Source: Guptibacillus algicola (GTDB lineage: Bacteria > Bacillota > Bacilli > Bacillales > Guptibacillaceae). From it: DNA of 64,000 bases. Under the pieces are notes generated by a model that made no database searches, was not told the origin of the DNA, and saw only the letters and a list, made by a program, of their open reading frames with translations. The stretch lies in assembly GCF_020171805.1 (NCBI RefSeq), contig NZ_JAIVAF010000005.1, positions 1 to 64,000 of the forward strand. The letters run 5' to 3'. Below, in pieces: positions 22,435-34,001 of the stretch (the first letter of the stretch is position 1; each line of letters opens with the position of its first letter). The position numbers and the translations under genes were made by a program.

Positions 22435-23457
22435 ATGTTAAACGGTGGGATGAAATGGATGTTCCTCATACTTGGTACGATGATCGGAGCGGGGTATGCT
22501 TCTGGAAGAGAGCTTTGGCAGTTTTTTGGTCATGAAAGTGTCCTAGCTATCGCTCTGTTTACAGTCATGTTCAGTATCTGTTGCTATGTCATCATGAAAA
22601 TTAGCTTTGAAACACAATCATCACATTATTTACCGATACTCGAACGATTAGTAGGAAAGAAACTCACTGGGCTTTACGATCTATTAATCATCCTATATTT
22701 GTTCACCACTACGATCGTCATGCTTGCAGGCGGTGGTGCTACAATGGAAGTGTTGCATTTCCCTTATTGGCTAGGTATTGGAATCCTTGCCGTCCTAGTC
22801 GTCGTCTTATTCTTTTGGGATATAAATGGCATGCTTTCCATGAATGCGATCATCCTACCTCTACTCATCATTTTGCTGTTAGCAGTCCTTCTACTATTTA
22901 TAAAATCAAATATGAATGCGATGATGTTCGATTGGATGAAGCAATCGAATTGGCCAGCAGCATTCACCTTCACAGCTCTGAATATATTACCTCTCGTAGC
23001 CGTTCTTTCAGCTATTGGTCACCAGATTAAACACAAAGGCGAAATTTGGATAGCAAGTATAGGAAGCGGATTAATACTCGGAGGACTATCATTTCTATAC
23101 AATCAATCATTAATACAGGTGGCGCATGATTTACTTGTTTATGAAATTCCGTTGTTTGCTATTCTAAAAAACTATCCTTACTATATGGTTTTGATCATGT
23201 CATTCTTATTATGGACAGCGATCTATACAACAGCTGTCAGCGGGGTTTTTGGTCTTACTGCACGATTCCGTGATTTGGTCAATCTGCCTCTTTGGATCAT
23301 CGCATGTATTACCGTAACTGTCATGATTCCTTTTACAACGTTCGGATTTTCAGCATTAGTTGCTTTTTTATACCCTCTCTACGGCGTACTTAACCTTTAT
23401 ATTTTGGCTTCTATCTTGATTTTTCCGGTTCTGAAGCGTTATGATTTGTTATCATAA
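22435..23457 (+). CDS. YkvI-family membrane transporter
   Basis: A 340-residue membrane protein of about ten hydrophobic segments. It starts with FLILGTMIGAGYASGRELWQFFG, the first-helix signature of the APC-like YkvI family. The substrate is unknown. AAAGGAGGGAA precedes the ATG. The downstream mechanosensitive channel gene starts 35 nt later and may be co-transcribed. Confidence 0.85.
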   Translation: MLNGGMKWMFLILGTMIGAGYASGRELWQFFGHESVLAIALFTVMFSICCYVIMKISFETQSSHYLPILERLVGKKLTGLYDLLIILYLFTTTIVMLAGGGATMEVLHFPYWLGIGILAVLVVVLFFWDINGMLSMNAIILPLLIILLLAVLLLFIKSNMNAMMFDWMKQSNWPAAFTFTALNILPLVAVLSAIGHQIKHKGEIWIASIGSGLILGGLSFLYNQSLIQVAHDLLVYEIPLFAILKNYPYYMVLIMSFLLWTAIYTTAVSGVFGLTARFRDLVNLPLWIIACITVTVMIPFTTFGFSALVAFLYPLYGVLNLYILASILIFPVLKRYDLLS

Positions 23458-23492
23458 CAGTAGGATTAATTTTGGAACGGGAGAGATGAGGT

Positions 23493-24377
23493 ATGGGTGC
23501 GGTAGAAGTACTGTGGCTCCAGGTTTACGAGTTTTTAGCCGATCGCGAATTATGGATCGACATCTCAGGAAGAATCTTTAGAATTCTCGCCATTCTAGTT
23601 GGAACATGGGTGTTTCTTCGTTTAGCCAAAACAGCTTTGAATCACATCTTTGCCATTCGTTTGAAAAGCCCACTCCGATTGTCAGAGCGAAGAGAAACAA
23701 CCCTCATTCGCTTGATTGAGAATGTCTTAACGTACGTAACTTACTTTATAGCACTCGTCATGATTTTGAGCGAATTTGAGGTTGATGTTCGAACACTGAT
23801 TGCAGGTGCTGGTGTTGTAGGCCTTGCAGTAGGTTTCGGGGCTCAAAACCTCGTTCGAGACGTCATCACAGGGTTCTTTATTATTTTTGAGAAGCAATTT
23901 TCTGTTGGTGATTATGTTCGCATCACTGGAATTGAAGGGTTCGTAGAAGAAATTGGTCTCCGAGTTACAAAGATTAAGAGTTGGACAGGAGAACTCCATA
24001 TCATCCCGAATGGAAACATAAACCAGGTTACAAACTTTTCTATTCATAATAGTATCGCAGTAGTTGATGTTAGTATTGCTTATGAAGAGCAGATTCAAGA
24101 AGCAGAGGGAATCATTATCGAATTGTTGGACGAGCTATATGATCAGTTCGAAGCGATGATCGTTAAGCCTGAGTACTTGGGTGTACAGACATTAGGCGCT
24201 TCAGAAGTCGTTCTTCGGATCATTTCTGAAACGAGACCTATGGAACACTGGGGTATAGGAAGAGAAGTACGTAAAGCAGTCAAGCAGCGTCTTGACGAAA
24301 GAGGAATCGAAATACCGTTCCCTCGTCTCGTTATGTATCAGCGGGATGAACAAGCAGAGGTCCAGGAAAAAGTATAG
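23493..24377 (+). CDS. Small-conductance mechanosensitive channel (MscS family)
   Basis: A 294-residue MscS channel. The pore helix (TLIAGAGVVGLAVGFGAQNLVRDVITGFFII) has the alanine/glycine pattern of MscS TM3 and is followed by the beta domain FSVGDYVRITGIEGFVEEIG. It protects against hypo-osmotic shock. GGGAGAGATGAGG precedes the ATG. It is close to the B. subtilis YkuT type. Confidence 0.93.
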   Translation: MGAVEVLWLQVYEFLADRELWIDISGRIFRILAILVGTWVFLRLAKTALNHIFAIRLKSPLRLSERRETTLIRLIENVLTYVTYFIALVMILSEFEVDVRTLIAGAGVVGLAVGFGAQNLVRDVITGFFIIFEKQFSVGDYVRITGIEGFVEEIGLRVTKIKSWTGELHIIPNGNINQVTNFSIHNSIAVVDVSIAYEEQIQEAEGIIIELLDELYDQFEAMIVKPEYLGVQTLGASEVVLRIISETRPMEHWGIGREVRKAVKQRLDERGIEIPFPRLVMYQRDEQAEVQEKV

Positions 24378-24392
24378 AAGGGATGGAGCATT

Positions 24393-24590
24393 GTGAATGA
24401 GAAAGAATTTGAGCTGAACGATGTAGTCGAAATGAAAAAACCCCATCCATGTGGTGAAAACAAATGGAAAATTATTCGCATGGGTGCAGATATTCGGATT
24501 AAATGTCTCGGCTGTAATCACAGTGTGATGCTACCTCGTAGAGAATTTACTAGAAAAATAAAAAAAGTACTAGAGCGTGCTGATTCTTGA
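24393..24590 (+). CDS. yyzM: DUF951 protein (YyzM)
   Basis: A 65-residue protein. A PHPCGENKWKIIRMGADIRI core and CLGCNH form a probable zinc-binding set of three cysteines and a histidine. DUF951 proteins are always found near ychF/rpsF in Bacillales; the function is unknown. The start is GTG at 24393. It lies 16 nt after the MscS gene and ends at a terminator. Confidence 0.9.
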   Translation: MNEKEFELNDVVEMKKPHPCGENKWKIIRMGADIRIKCLGCNHSVMLPRREFTRKIKKVLERADS

Positions 24591-24615
24591 CCGTTGATGA
24601 GACGGTCTTTTTTTG
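24589..24615 (+). terminator. Terminator after yyzM
   Basis: A GACCGT/ACGGTC stem with a 7-nt loop is followed by a run of seven or more T, overlapping the yyzM stop. Confidence 0.85.
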
Positions 24616-24635
24616 TGCGAAGCAGTTGACGAAGC

Positions 24636-24664
24636 TTGTATTTTCCCCTTTCAATCTCTATAAT
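24636..24664 (+). promoter_or_regulatory. ychF promoter (sigma-A)
   Basis: TTGTAT, a 17-nt spacer and TATAAT lie about 120 nt upstream of ychF. The intervening leader holds a GACAGCTTTTGTAAGCTGTT hairpin of unknown role. Confidence 0.6.
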
Positions 24665-24786
24665 TGGAAAAGGTATGTCTCTAGTTTATTCGTTGAAAAG
24701 TAATATTAAAGACAGCTTTTGTAAGCTGTTAACTGTTATAAAAATAGATGCCTATATACGGCTGATTTATTGAAGGAGTGACCGAG

Positions 24787-25887
24787 ATGGCTTTAACCAC
24801 CGGTATTGTAGGACTTCCGAACGTAGGGAAGTCAACTTTATTTAATGCAATCACACAAGCAGGAGCAGAATCTGCTAACTACCCATTCTGTACGATAGAC
24901 CCTAACGTGGGTATCGTTGAAGTTCCAGACGAGCGTCTTCAAAAGCTAACTGAGCTTGTTAAACCTAAGAAAACCATCCCTACTGCTTTTGAATTTACTG
25001 ATATTGCAGGAATTGTTAAAGGCGCAAGTAAGGGTGAAGGTCTTGGGAACAAGTTCCTTTCACATATTCGTCAAGTAGACGCAATTTCTCAAGTTGTTCG
25101 TTGTTTCGATGACGAGAACATCACTCACGTATCAGGTAAAGTCGATCCTATTTCTGATATCGAAACAATTAACCTTGAGCTCGTCCTTGCTGATTTGGAA
25201 AGTGTTGATAAGCGTATTGGCCGTGTTGAAAAGATGGCGAAACAGAAAGACAAGGATGCCCTAGCTGAATATAACGTATTGAAAAAGATTAAAGAAGCAC
25301 TAGAAGATGAAAGATCAGCTCGTAGTGTTGAACTAACAGAAGAAGAAGAGAAGATCGTATATGGTCTACACCTTCTTACGAAAAAGCCTGTACTATATGT
25401 GGCAAACGTTGATGAAGATGATTTGCTAGATCCAGCAGATAACGAATATGTTGCAAAAGTGCGTGAATATGCTGCAAAAGAAGGCGCAGAAGTGATTGTT
25501 GTTTGTGCAAAGATCGAATCTGAACTCGCTGAGCTTGAAGGTGAAGAGAAGGATGCGTTTCTAGAAGATATCGGAATCGCTGAACCAGGTCTTAACAAGC
25601 TTATCAGAGCATCATACGATTTACTTGGGCTCGCTACTTACTTTACTGCAGGTGAGCAAGAAGTTCGTGCTTGGACATTCCGTCTTGGTATGAAAGCTCC
25701 TCAAGCAGCTGGTATCATTCATACTGATTTCGAACGTGGTTTTATCAGAGCTGAAATCGTTGCGTATGATGATCTAGTCGAAGCAGGAACGATGGCAGCA
25801 GCGAAAGAAAAAGGAAAAGTACGTTTAGAAGGAAAAGAATATCTCGTGAAAGATGGAGACGTTATTCACTTCCGTTTCAACGTATAA
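24787..25887 (+). CDS. ychF: Ribosome-associated ATPase/GTPase YchF (OLA1)
   Basis: A 366-residue Obg-like P-loop NTPase. It has [34 protein letters not shown] and a C-terminal TGS domain ([20 protein letters not shown]...[13 protein letters not shown]). YchF prefers ATP. The ATG at 24787 gives the canonical N-terminus; a GTG three codons upstream overlaps the GAAGGAGTG Shine-Dalgarno. Confidence 0.97.
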   Translation: MALTTGIVGLPNVGKSTLFNAITQAGAESANYPFCTIDPNVGIVEVPDERLQKLTELVKPKKTIPTAFEFTDIAGIVKGASKGEGLGNKFLSHIRQVDAISQVVRCFDDENITHVSGKVDPISDIETINLELVLADLESVDKRIGRVEKMAKQKDKDALAEYNVLKKIKEALEDERSARSVELTEEEEKIVYGLHLLTKKPVLYVANVDEDDLLDPADNEYVAKVREYAAKEGAEVIVVCAKIESELAELEGEEKDAFLEDIGIAEPGLNKLIRASYDLLGLATYFTAGEQEVRAWTFRLGMKAPQAAGIIHTDFERGFIRAEIVAYDDLVEAGTMAAAKEKGKVRLEGKEYLVKDGDVIHFRFNV

Positions 25888-25894
25888 TGAATAA

Positions 25895-25919
25895 CACCTT
25901 GCTAAAGTAGGTGCATTTT
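25895..25919 (+). terminator. ychF terminator
   Basis: A short CACCT/AGGTG hairpin followed by CATTTT lies just after ychF. It overlaps the -35 element of the rpsF promoter. Confidence 0.55.
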
Positions 25920-25927
25920 GATATAAT
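25899..25927 (+). promoter_or_regulatory. rpsF-ssb-rpsR promoter
   Basis: TTGCTA, 17 nt and TATAAT lie about 84 nt upstream of the rpsF start, leaving room for a structured leader. Confidence 0.75.
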
Positions 25928-25959
25928 CTAAAGCTGTGAGTAATTATCTTTGTATACTT

Positions 25960-26002
25960 ACTCCTTGCTCTTATTTATAAGAGCCGTTAGACCAAAAGGA
26001 GG
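25960..26002 (+). promoter_or_regulatory. Candidate S6:S18-binding mRNA leader
   Basis: A GCTCTTA...TAAGAGC hairpin (25967-25984) is directly followed by CCGTTAGACC and the Shine-Dalgarno. Bacterial rpsF leaders carry a hairpin with an exposed CCG that is bound by the S6:S18 complex to repress the operon. The motif and its position fit; the structure has not been modelled. Confidence 0.55.
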
Positions 26003-26010
26003 TGAACGGA

Positions 26011-26307
26011 ATGCGTAACTACGAAATTATGTACATTATCCGTCCAAACATCGAAGAGGATGCACAGAAAGCTCTTGTTGAGCGTTTCAACGGAATCCTA
26101 ACTGACAATGGTGCGGAAATTAATGAAGTCAAGCAAATGGGCAAAAAGCGTCTTGCTTATGAAATCAACGATTTCAACAGCGGGATCTACATTGTACTTG
26201 ACATTAACAGTAACACTGAAGCGATTGATGAATTCAGCCGTTTGATGAAAATCAACGACGATGTTCTTCGTTTCATGACGCTTAACCTTGAAGAAGCTAA
26301 AAAGTAA
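26011..26307 (+). CDS. rpsF: 30S ribosomal protein S6
   Basis: A 98-residue S6 ([18 protein letters not shown]..., with [19 protein letters not shown]). It binds the central domain of 16S rRNA with S18. The ATG at 26011 follows AAAGGAGGTG; an in-frame GTG at 26002 lies in that Shine-Dalgarno. First gene of rpsF-ssb-rpsR. Confidence 0.97.
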   Translation: MRNYEIMYIIRPNIEEDAQKALVERFNGILTDNGAEINEVKQMGKKRLAYEINDFNSGIYIVLDINSNTEAIDEFSRLMKINDDVLRFMTLNLEEAKK

Positions 26308-26333
26308 TTGTTTTATAAATAGGAGGGGTTCTG

Positions 26334-26834
26334 ATGCTGAATCGCGTCGTATTAGTTGGGCGTTTAACAAAAGACCCTGAATTGCGTTATACCCCTAGCG
26401 GCGTAGCGGTTGCGAACTTCACTCTTGCAGTGAATCGCCCGTTTACTAACCAACAGGGAGACCGTGAAGCAGATTTCATCAACATTGTTGTATGGCGCAG
26501 ACAGGCAGAAAACGCAGCCAATTTCTTGAAAAAAGGCAGCCTTGCTGGTGTAGATGGACGAGTTCAAACTCGTTCTTATGATAATAGCCAGGGACAGCGT
26601 GTGTTTGTGACAGAAGTAATGGCTGAAAGTGTCCAATTTCTCGAGCCTAAAGGCGCAAGCCAAGGCGGCGGAGGCGGCAACTACGGTGGCGGCTCTCCAA
26701 ACAGAGATAGCGGCGGTTACGGAAATCAGAACCAAGATCGCAATAACAATCGCGACCAATCCAATTTTGGAGATGATCCGTTTGCGAGCGATGGCAAGCC
26801 GATTGATATATCGGATGATGACTTGCCGTTCTAA
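26334..26834 (+). CDS. ssb: Single-stranded DNA-binding protein SSB
   Basis: A 166-residue SSB. An N-terminal OB fold ([20 protein letters not shown]) is followed by a flexible linker rich in Gly, Asn, Asp and Gln, and by the conserved acidic tip DDDLPF that recruits replication and repair proteins. It sits between the two ribosomal protein genes, as in Bacillus. Confidence 0.98.
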   Translation: MLNRVVLVGRLTKDPELRYTPSGVAVANFTLAVNRPFTNQQGDREADFINIVVWRRQAENAANFLKKGSLAGVDGRVQTRSYDNSQGQRVFVTEVMAESVQFLEPKGASQGGGGGNYGGGSPNRDSGGYGNQNQDRNNNRDQSNFGDDPFASDGKPIDISDDDLPF

Positions 26835-26897
26835 TAATCTCTGTTTCGAGCGGTGAAAACAGAGAAACCAAATTTAAAAGCAAAGGAGGTACTAACC

Positions 26898-27134
26898 ATG
26901 GCAAGACCAGGTGGACGTAGAGGTCGTCGTAAAAAGGTTTGTTTCTTCACAGTAAACAAAATCACTTACATCGACTATAAAGATACAGATCTTCTTAAGC
27001 GTTTCGTATCTGAGCGTGGAAAGATTCTTCCACGTCGTGTGACAGGTACTAGCGCAAAATATCAGCGTCAATTGACTCGTGCGGTTAAACGTGCTCGTCA
27101 AATGGCACTACTCCCTTACGTTGTAGGAGAGTAA
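26898..27134 (+). CDS. rpsR: 30S ribosomal protein S18
   Basis: A 78-residue basic protein ([19 protein letters not shown]..., ending YVVGE), typical S18. The single cysteine in KKVCFF is the usual one. The ATG at 26898 has AAAGGAGGTAC upstream. A longer in-frame reading that starts at 26853 runs through the ssb-rpsR spacer and is not used. Confidence 0.97.
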   Translation: MARPGGRRGRRKKVCFFTVNKITYIDYKDTDLLKRFVSERGKILPRRVTGTSAKYQRQLTRAVKRARQMALLPYVVGE

Positions 27135-27149
27135 GTTGATAAAGGAAGG

Positions 27150-27181
27150 GACAGCAGGATTTGATCTTGCTGTCTTTTTTC
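27150..27181 (+). terminator. rpsR terminator
   Basis: A stem formed by GACAGCA and TGCTGTC, with an inner GAT/ATC pairing, is followed by six or more T. Confidence 0.88.
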
Positions 27182-27270
27182 TTTATATTGGAAAAAGCAA
27201 AGTGGTTTAACATTATACAGAAAAAGGTATATATTCCTTACAATCGACTGTAAGGAGGAACTATCTCACG

Positions 27271-27561
27271 ATGATGAAAACCACTAAACTAACAGTACAT
27301 AAACAGCATAGTATGAATGCGCTCATCTCTTTTGTGAAACAAGCAAAGTCATTCGACAGCCATATTACACTTTATCATGATGGACATAGCATAAATGGTA
27401 AAAGTCTTACTAGCGTCATTGCGTTTAATTTGATGGTAAGTGAGGCTGATACGATCCTATTGATTGCAGAAGGTCCAGATGCAGAAAATGCAACCGAGAC
27501 GCTGAGTGAGTTGCTAGAAAGTGAACAGAGTGCTACAGACCAACCACTATCTTTCATGTAG
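27271..27561 (+). CDS. HPr-like (PTS phosphocarrier fold) protein
   Basis: A 96-residue protein with the HPr fold pattern. It keeps the region around the HPr Ser46 segment (INGKSLTSVIAFNLMVSEADTILLIAEG) but has no GIHARPA-type active-site histidine; the equivalent stretch reads KQHSMNALISF. It is therefore unlikely to carry phosphate as PtsH does and may be regulatory. It lies alone between rpsR and the yybS-gdpP group, with its own terminator. Confidence 0.75.
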   Translation: MMKTTKLTVHKQHSMNALISFVKQAKSFDSHITLYHDGHSINGKSLTSVIAFNLMVSEADTILLIAEGPDAENATETLSELLESEQSATDQPLSFM

Positions 27562-27568
27562 TTGATCA

Positions 27569-27594
27569 GGCTGTTGTGGAAACAGCCTTTTTTA
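27569..27594 (+). terminator. Terminator after the HPr-like gene
   Basis: A GGCTGTT/AACAGCC stem with a 5-nt loop is followed by six T. Confidence 0.88.
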
Positions 27595-27705
27595 TATGTT
27601 AGTTTATTTATAAATGAAAAATTTGCTGTTACGGGCAGAAATTCTTACAATATAGTAAGGGGATTTCGACCCGTTTTTTATTAGACATAAGGTAGGTCAA
27701 AAAAC

Positions 27706-28632
27706 TTGAAAAATCAAACCGTAAAGCAATTAGTGGAAGGTGCTGCCCTGGCAGCCGTTTTTGCTGTATTATTTTTGATCACAACGTTCGTACCAATTCT
27801 AGGGTCCATTACTTTTTGGGTCTTACCTATTCCGTTCATACTAATGGTTGTTCGAAATGGCATCGGAAGCGGATTTATTATGTGGGGAGTTGCAACTGTT
27901 CTTGGTTTAATTATTGCCGGATTTCCATCCGTTGTCGCTTCCTTTCCGTTCGGAGTTGGAGGATTAACAGCAGGATATCTTTATGCCAAACGTAAGTCCG
28001 CCTTGGCTGTTTTGATTGGTAGTGGAATCAGCTATGTTATCACCATGTTATTCCTCTTTATCGGAAGTATCGTACTGATAGGTGAGAACCCGGTCGATGT
28101 GGCGATCACGATGTTAAATCAGTCCATCTCGCAAGCCGAATCAATTACCGATGCATTGGGGCAAGATACTAAACAGTTCGATCTAATGTTTGAACAAATT
28201 GAGGTTATCCGATATCTGGTTCCTACAGTGCTTGTTATTTTGGGAGTCACGATGGCCTTGATCTCGCAGCTCATTTCTATTCCTGTCCTAAAGAGGGTAG
28301 GCGGATTTCAACCTCCAGTGTTTAAACCGATTCGAGAATGGGCATTTCCTAAGAGTTTTTTATGGTATTATTTAGTTGTTACCATTCTAATGATGGTCGG
28401 TTTAGAAGAAGGTTCTGCTGCTTATGTAGCTTCTATTAATGTCTATTCAGTATTGAATGCGTTGATATTTGTGCAAGGACTAGCAGTTATATACTTTTAT
28501 AGCCATAAGAAAGGTTGGCCAATCGCTGTGCCGATACTTTTAACATTTCTTGGCTTCGCACTAACGTCGCTTGTTGTTATCATTGGAATAATTGATTTAG
28601 GTTTTGAACTGCGAAGGAGAATGAAATCATAG
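27706..28632 (+). CDS. yybS: YybS-family (DUF2232) membrane protein
   Basis: A 308-residue polytopic membrane protein with about eight hydrophobic segments, matching YybS/DUF2232 in length and in its position before gdpP. The family resembles ECF-type S components; the substrate is unknown. The start is TTG at 27706 (KNQTVKQLVEGAALAAVFAV), with a weak AAGGTAGG Shine-Dalgarno. gdpP starts 15 nt downstream. Confidence 0.85.
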   Translation: MKNQTVKQLVEGAALAAVFAVLFLITTFVPILGSITFWVLPIPFILMVVRNGIGSGFIMWGVATVLGLIIAGFPSVVASFPFGVGGLTAGYLYAKRKSALAVLIGSGISYVITMLFLFIGSIVLIGENPVDVAITMLNQSISQAESITDALGQDTKQFDLMFEQIEVIRYLVPTVLVILGVTMALISQLISIPVLKRVGGFQPPVFKPIREWAFPKSFLWYYLVVTILMMVGLEEGSAAYVASINVYSVLNALIFVQGLAVIYFYSHKKGWPIAVPILLTFLGFALTSLVVIIGIIDLGFELRRRMKS

Positions 28633-28647
28633 GTAGGAGCTGAAAAT

Positions 28648-30624
28648 ATGCCAAAGTTTTTAACGAAACGGTGGCATGGTTATCATGTGGTAGCCTTGTT
28701 CGTCATTTCCATCCTTTTTATCGGCATTATTACTTATTACAACTGGATAATTGGAATTGGAAGCGTGCTCGTCACAACGCTCCTTATTTATACAGCTATA
28801 CGAGCTGAGTCGAATTTTCAGGATGATCTACGCGACTATGTCTCCACTCTTTCACATCGGGTAAAAAAAGTGGGCGATGAAGCATTAATGGAGATGCCAA
28901 TCGGTATATTGTTGTATGATGAGGATTATCACATCGAATGGACGAATCCTTATATGCCAACAGTAACGAAGCAAGAACCACTGATAGGGCTTTCGTTAAA
29001 CGAGATTTCTGAGAAGATCATTCCATTTTTGAAATCAGAAGCTGAGGATGAAATCTTGACCATTAATGAGCGTATGTATAAGACATACTTCAAACAGGAA
29101 GAGCGCCTTCTGTATTTCTTTGATGTGACTGAGAAGATTGATATTAAGCGAAGATACAATGAAGAAAAAACGGTTGTAGGTATTATATACCTCGATAACT
29201 ATGAAGAGGTAACGCAAGGATTAGGAGATCAGGTACGTAGTAATTTGAATAGTGCTGTTACGTCTATCTTGAATAAATGGGCAGATGAACATGGCGTATT
29301 TCTTAAACGAAGTTCTTCAGAAAAGTTCTTTGCAGTACTCAACCAAAAAATCCTTCAAGAACTTGAAAAGAATAAGTTTTCCATTCTTGATGAAGTCCGT
29401 GACGTGACGTCTAAAGAAAACATTCATATCACGTTGAGTATAGGAATCGGTAGTGGTCATAGTACCCTTACAGAGCTCGGACAGCTTGCACAGTCTAGTC
29501 TAGACTTAGCACTTGGTCGAGGTGGTGATCAGGTAGCGATTAAGCAAACCAGCGGTAAGGTTAAATTCTATGGCGGTAAAACGAATCCGATCGAGAAACG
29601 AACAAGGGTTAGAGCGCGTGTTATTTCTCACGCTCTTCGCGAGCTTGTATTAGATAGCGATCAAGTTATTATAATGGGTCACAAAAATCCTGATATGGAT
29701 TCGATCGGTGCATCCATCGGTATTCTGAAAGTAGCTCAGGCGAATGGTAAAGAAGGAAACATCGTCTTCGATCAAAATCAAAAGACTAGTGGTGTATCGA
29801 GGTTAATTGAAGAGATCGAGCAAAATGAGCAACTATGGGCTCGTTTTAGAGACCCAGAAGAAGCCCTTGAGAAAGCTACTTCGAACACACTTCTAGTTGT
29901 TGTCGATACTCATAAACCGTCATTAGTAATGGAAGAAAAGCTCCTTCAAAAGATTGATCGTGTTGTGGTGATCGACCATCATAGACGTGGAGAAGAGTTC
30001 ATAGAAGATCCGGTTCTTGTTTATATGGAGCCATATGCGTCATCCACAGCTGAACTTGTGACTGAGCTCTTCGAATATCAGCCTAAGCGTCTTAAGATGG
30101 ACATCTTAGAAGCGACAGCATTGTTAGCAGGTATCATCGTAGATACAAAGAGTTTCACGCTTAGAACCGGCTCAAGAACGTTTGATGCAGCTTCTTACTT
30201 AAGAGCGCATGGTGCCGATACAGTTCTTGTACAAGAATTCCTTCGCGAGGATATTGCACAGTATATTCGTAGAGCCCGTATTATAGAGAATGCCAATATC
30301 TATCGTAACGGCATTGCGATCGCTCTAGGTGAAAACGATAAGACGTATGACCAAGTTATGATTGCCCAGGCTGCAGACACCCTGCTATCGATGAGTGGTG
30401 TTATTGCTTCCTTTGTTATTTCAAAGCGAGACGATGGGAAGATCAGCATTAGCGCAAGATCTCTTGGCGATGTGAACGTACAAATCATTATGGAAGGTCT
30501 AGAAGGCGGAGGGCATCTAACGAATGCAGCCACACAACTAGACGTAAATACAATAGAAGAAGCAGAAAGTATGCTTAAAGAAGTCATAGATGACTATCTA
30601 GAAGGGGGAGACGAAGAGTCATGA
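28648..30624 (+). CDS. gdpP: Cyclic-di-AMP phosphodiesterase GdpP (YybT)
   Basis: A 658-residue membrane enzyme that degrades c-di-AMP. Two N-terminal transmembrane helices (residues 12-55) are followed by a PAS-like domain, a degenerate GGDEF domain (about 170-300), and DHH/DHHA1 catalytic domains with [13 protein letters not shown] and [12 protein letters not shown]. The C-terminal [10 protein letters not shown] is the DHHA1 loop. It lies in the conserved yybS-gdpP-rplI-dnaB set and overlaps rplI by 4 nt. Confidence 0.96.
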   Translation: MPKFLTKRWHGYHVVALFVISILFIGIITYYNWIIGIGSVLVTTLLIYTAIRAESNFQDDLRDYVSTLSHRVKKVGDEALMEMPIGILLYDEDYHIEWTNPYMPTVTKQEPLIGLSLNEISEKIIPFLKSEAEDEILTINERMYKTYFKQEERLLYFFDVTEKIDIKRRYNEEKTVVGIIYLDNYEEVTQGLGDQVRSNLNSAVTSILNKWADEHGVFLKRSSSEKFFAVLNQKILQELEKNKFSILDEVRDVTSKENIHITLSIGIGSGHSTLTELGQLAQSSLDLALGRGGDQVAIKQTSGKVKFYGGKTNPIEKRTRVRARVISHALRELVLDSDQVIIMGHKNPDMDSIGASIGILKVAQANGKEGNIVFDQNQKTSGVSRLIEEIEQNEQLWARFRDPEEALEKATSNTLLVVVDTHKPSLVMEEKLLQKIDRVVVIDHHRRGEEFIEDPVLVYMEPYASSTAELVTELFEYQPKRLKMDILEATALLAGIIVDTKSFTLRTGSRTFDAASYLRAHGADTVLVQEFLREDIAQYIRRARIIENANIYRNGIAIALGENDKTYDQVMIAQAADTLLSMSGVIASFVISKRDDGKISISARSLGDVNVQIIMEGLEGGGHLTNAATQLDVNTIEEAESMLKEVIDDYLEGGDEES

Positions 30625-31064
30625 AAGTAATTTTCTTAGAAGATGTAAAAGGTAAAGGTAAAAAGGGTGAAGTTAAGAATGTAGCAGACGGGTATGCTCG
30701 GAATCACCTTCTAAAGAATAATCTTGCTGTGGAAGCAAATAATGCAAATATGAAGCAACTGAAAGCAAAACAGCGCAGCGATGAAAAGAAAGCGCAAGAA
30801 GAATTAGAGAAAGCGAAGGCACTTAAAGGAACGATCGAAAGCCTTGAGGTGGAAATCTCAACAAAATCTGGTGAAGACGGCCGCCTATTCGGGTCGATTA
30901 CAAGCAAGAACATTGCTGAAGAGCTTAAGAACCATGACATTAAAGTCGATAAAAGAAAGATCGAACTTGATGAACCAATCCGTTCACTTGGTTACACAAA
31001 TGTACCCATTAAATTGCATCAAGATGTGACAGCAAAAGTTAAAGTACATGTCGTTGAGCAATAA
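30621..31064 (+). CDS. rplI: 50S ribosomal protein L9
   Basis: A 147-residue L9: N-terminal globular domain [20 protein letters not shown] with GYARNHL, then a long charged helix (residues 40-75) and the C-terminal domain. ATGA overlap with gdpP suggests translational coupling. Confidence 0.97.
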   Translation: MKVIFLEDVKGKGKKGEVKNVADGYARNHLLKNNLAVEANNANMKQLKAKQRSDEKKAQEELEKAKALKGTIESLEVEISTKSGEDGRLFGSITSKNIAEELKNHDIKVDKRKIELDEPIRSLGYTNVPIKLHQDVTAKVKVHVVEQ

Positions 31065-31111
31065 TAGGTGTTAACGGGTGGAAAAAGCGAAATGCTCAGG
31101 GGGAAAACAAC

Positions 31112-32473
31112 ATGAGTGATTTATTTGCTGATCGTACGCCACCTCAAAATATAGAAGCAGAACAGGCCGTTATAGGGGCGGTGTTTTTAGAGACAGATGC
31201 GCTAACTACCGCGACTGAAGTTCTCCAACCAGAGGACTTTTATCGTGCAGCGCATCAAAAGATCTTCTCTGTCATGATCGAGCTTTCCGAAAAAGGTGAA
31301 CCTGTCGATCTAGTAACGGTGACATCTGAACTTCAAGATCGCTCGCTCCTTGAGGAAATTGGCGGAGTTTCGTATTTAAGTGACCTAGCTAATTCGGTAC
31401 CTACTGCTGCAAACGTTGAATACTATTCAAAGATTGTAGAAGAGAAATCGATACTAAGACGTTTGATTCGGGCTGCAACCGATATCGCTTCAGACGGCTA
31501 TGCAAAAGAGAACAAAATAGAGAACCTCTTGTCTGAAGCGGAAAAATCAATCATGGAAGTATCGCAGCGAAAGAACACAGGTGCTTTTATCTCTATCAAA
31601 GACGTTCTAGTCGATGCATACGATAATATCGAAATGCTTCAGAACAACACAGGAGATATTACAGGTATTCCTACAGGGTTCTCAGAACTTGATCGTATGA
31701 CGGCAGGCTTCCAGCGAAATGATTTGATCATCGTAGCTGCACGTCCTTCTGTAGGTAAGACTGCTTTCGCCCTGAATATCGCTCAGAACGTCGCAACGAA
31801 AACAGACGAGAATGTAGCGATCTTCAGTCTTGAGATGGGTGCAGAACAACTTGTTATGCGTATGCTTTGTGCAGAAGGAAATATTGATGCACAACGCCTC
31901 CGTACTGGTGCACTAACAGGAGATGACTGGCAGAAGCTTACGATGGCTATGGGGAGTTTATCAAATGCAGGTATCTATATCGACGATACGCCTGGTATCA
32001 GGGTCGGAGATATTCGAGCGAAATGTAGACGTTTAAAGCAAGAAAAAGGGCTCGGCATGATTTTGATCGACTACATGCAGTTAATCAGAGGGGACGGCTC
32101 TACTGAAAACCGTCAGCAGGAAGTATCCGAGATCTCCCGTTCACTTAAAGGAATTGCGAGGGAACTTGAAGTTCCTTTAATTTCGCTATCTCAGCTTTCA
32201 CGTGGGGTAGAATCCAGACAGGATAAACGGCCGATGATGTCTGATATACGTGAATCAGGAAGTATCGAGCAGGATGCGGATATCGTTGCATTCTTATATC
32301 GAGACGATTATTACGATAAAGAATCAGAGAATAAGAACATCATTGAAATCATCATTGCGAAGCAGCGTAACGGACCAGTAGGCACGGTAGAGCTTGCTTT
32401 CGTGAAAGAATATAATAAATTCGTAAACCTCGAGAGACGTCACGATGAGAGTGACATTCCTCCCGGTGCGTAA
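31112..32473 (+). CDS. dnaB: Replicative DNA helicase DnaB (DnaC in B. subtilis)
   Basis: A 453-residue hexameric helicase. The N-terminal domain begins PPQNIEAEQAVIGAVFLE; the RecA-like domain has Walker A ARPSVGKTAFALNIA and Walker B MILIDYMQLI, with SQLSRGVESRQDKRP. In B. subtilis nomenclature this helicase is DnaC, loaded by DnaI. It follows rplI by 47 nt and is closed by a terminator. Confidence 0.97.
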   Translation: MSDLFADRTPPQNIEAEQAVIGAVFLETDALTTATEVLQPEDFYRAAHQKIFSVMIELSEKGEPVDLVTVTSELQDRSLLEEIGGVSYLSDLANSVPTAANVEYYSKIVEEKSILRRLIRAATDIASDGYAKENKIENLLSEAEKSIMEVSQRKNTGAFISIKDVLVDAYDNIEMLQNNTGDITGIPTGFSELDRMTAGFQRNDLIIVAARPSVGKTAFALNIAQNVATKTDENVAIFSLEMGAEQLVMRMLCAEGNIDAQRLRTGALTGDDWQKLTMAMGSLSNAGIYIDDTPGIRVGDIRAKCRRLKQEKGLGMILIDYMQLIRGDGSTENRQQEVSEISRSLKGIARELEVPLISLSQLSRGVESRQDKRPMMSDIRESGSIEQDADIVAFLYRDDYYDKESENKNIIEIIIAKQRNGPVGTVELAFVKEYNKFVNLERRHDESDIPPGA

Positions 32474-32496
32474 AAAGTCCCAATTTGGGGCTTTTT
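32473..32496 (+). terminator. dnaB terminator
   Basis: An AAAAGTCCC/GGGGCTTTTT stem-loop with a T-rich tail follows the stop codon. Confidence 0.75.
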
Positions 32497-32535
32497 CTTT
32501 TGCATGTATGTGATGAAAAATGGGTAAATTAACCC

Positions 32536-33966
<1,431 letters not shown>

Positions 33967-33970
33967 CAAG

Positions 33971-34001
33971 AAGCTGGCAGTGATGACTGCCAGCTTTTTT
34001 T
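33971..34001 (+). terminator. purA terminator
   Basis: A 10-bp stem (AAGCTGGCAG with its complement) with a 6-nt loop and seven T. Confidence 0.92.

Noticed and set aside
25125-25598. 157-codon frame antisense to ychF
   Set aside because: Serine-rich shadow of the ychF coding sequence; ychF is strongly supported.
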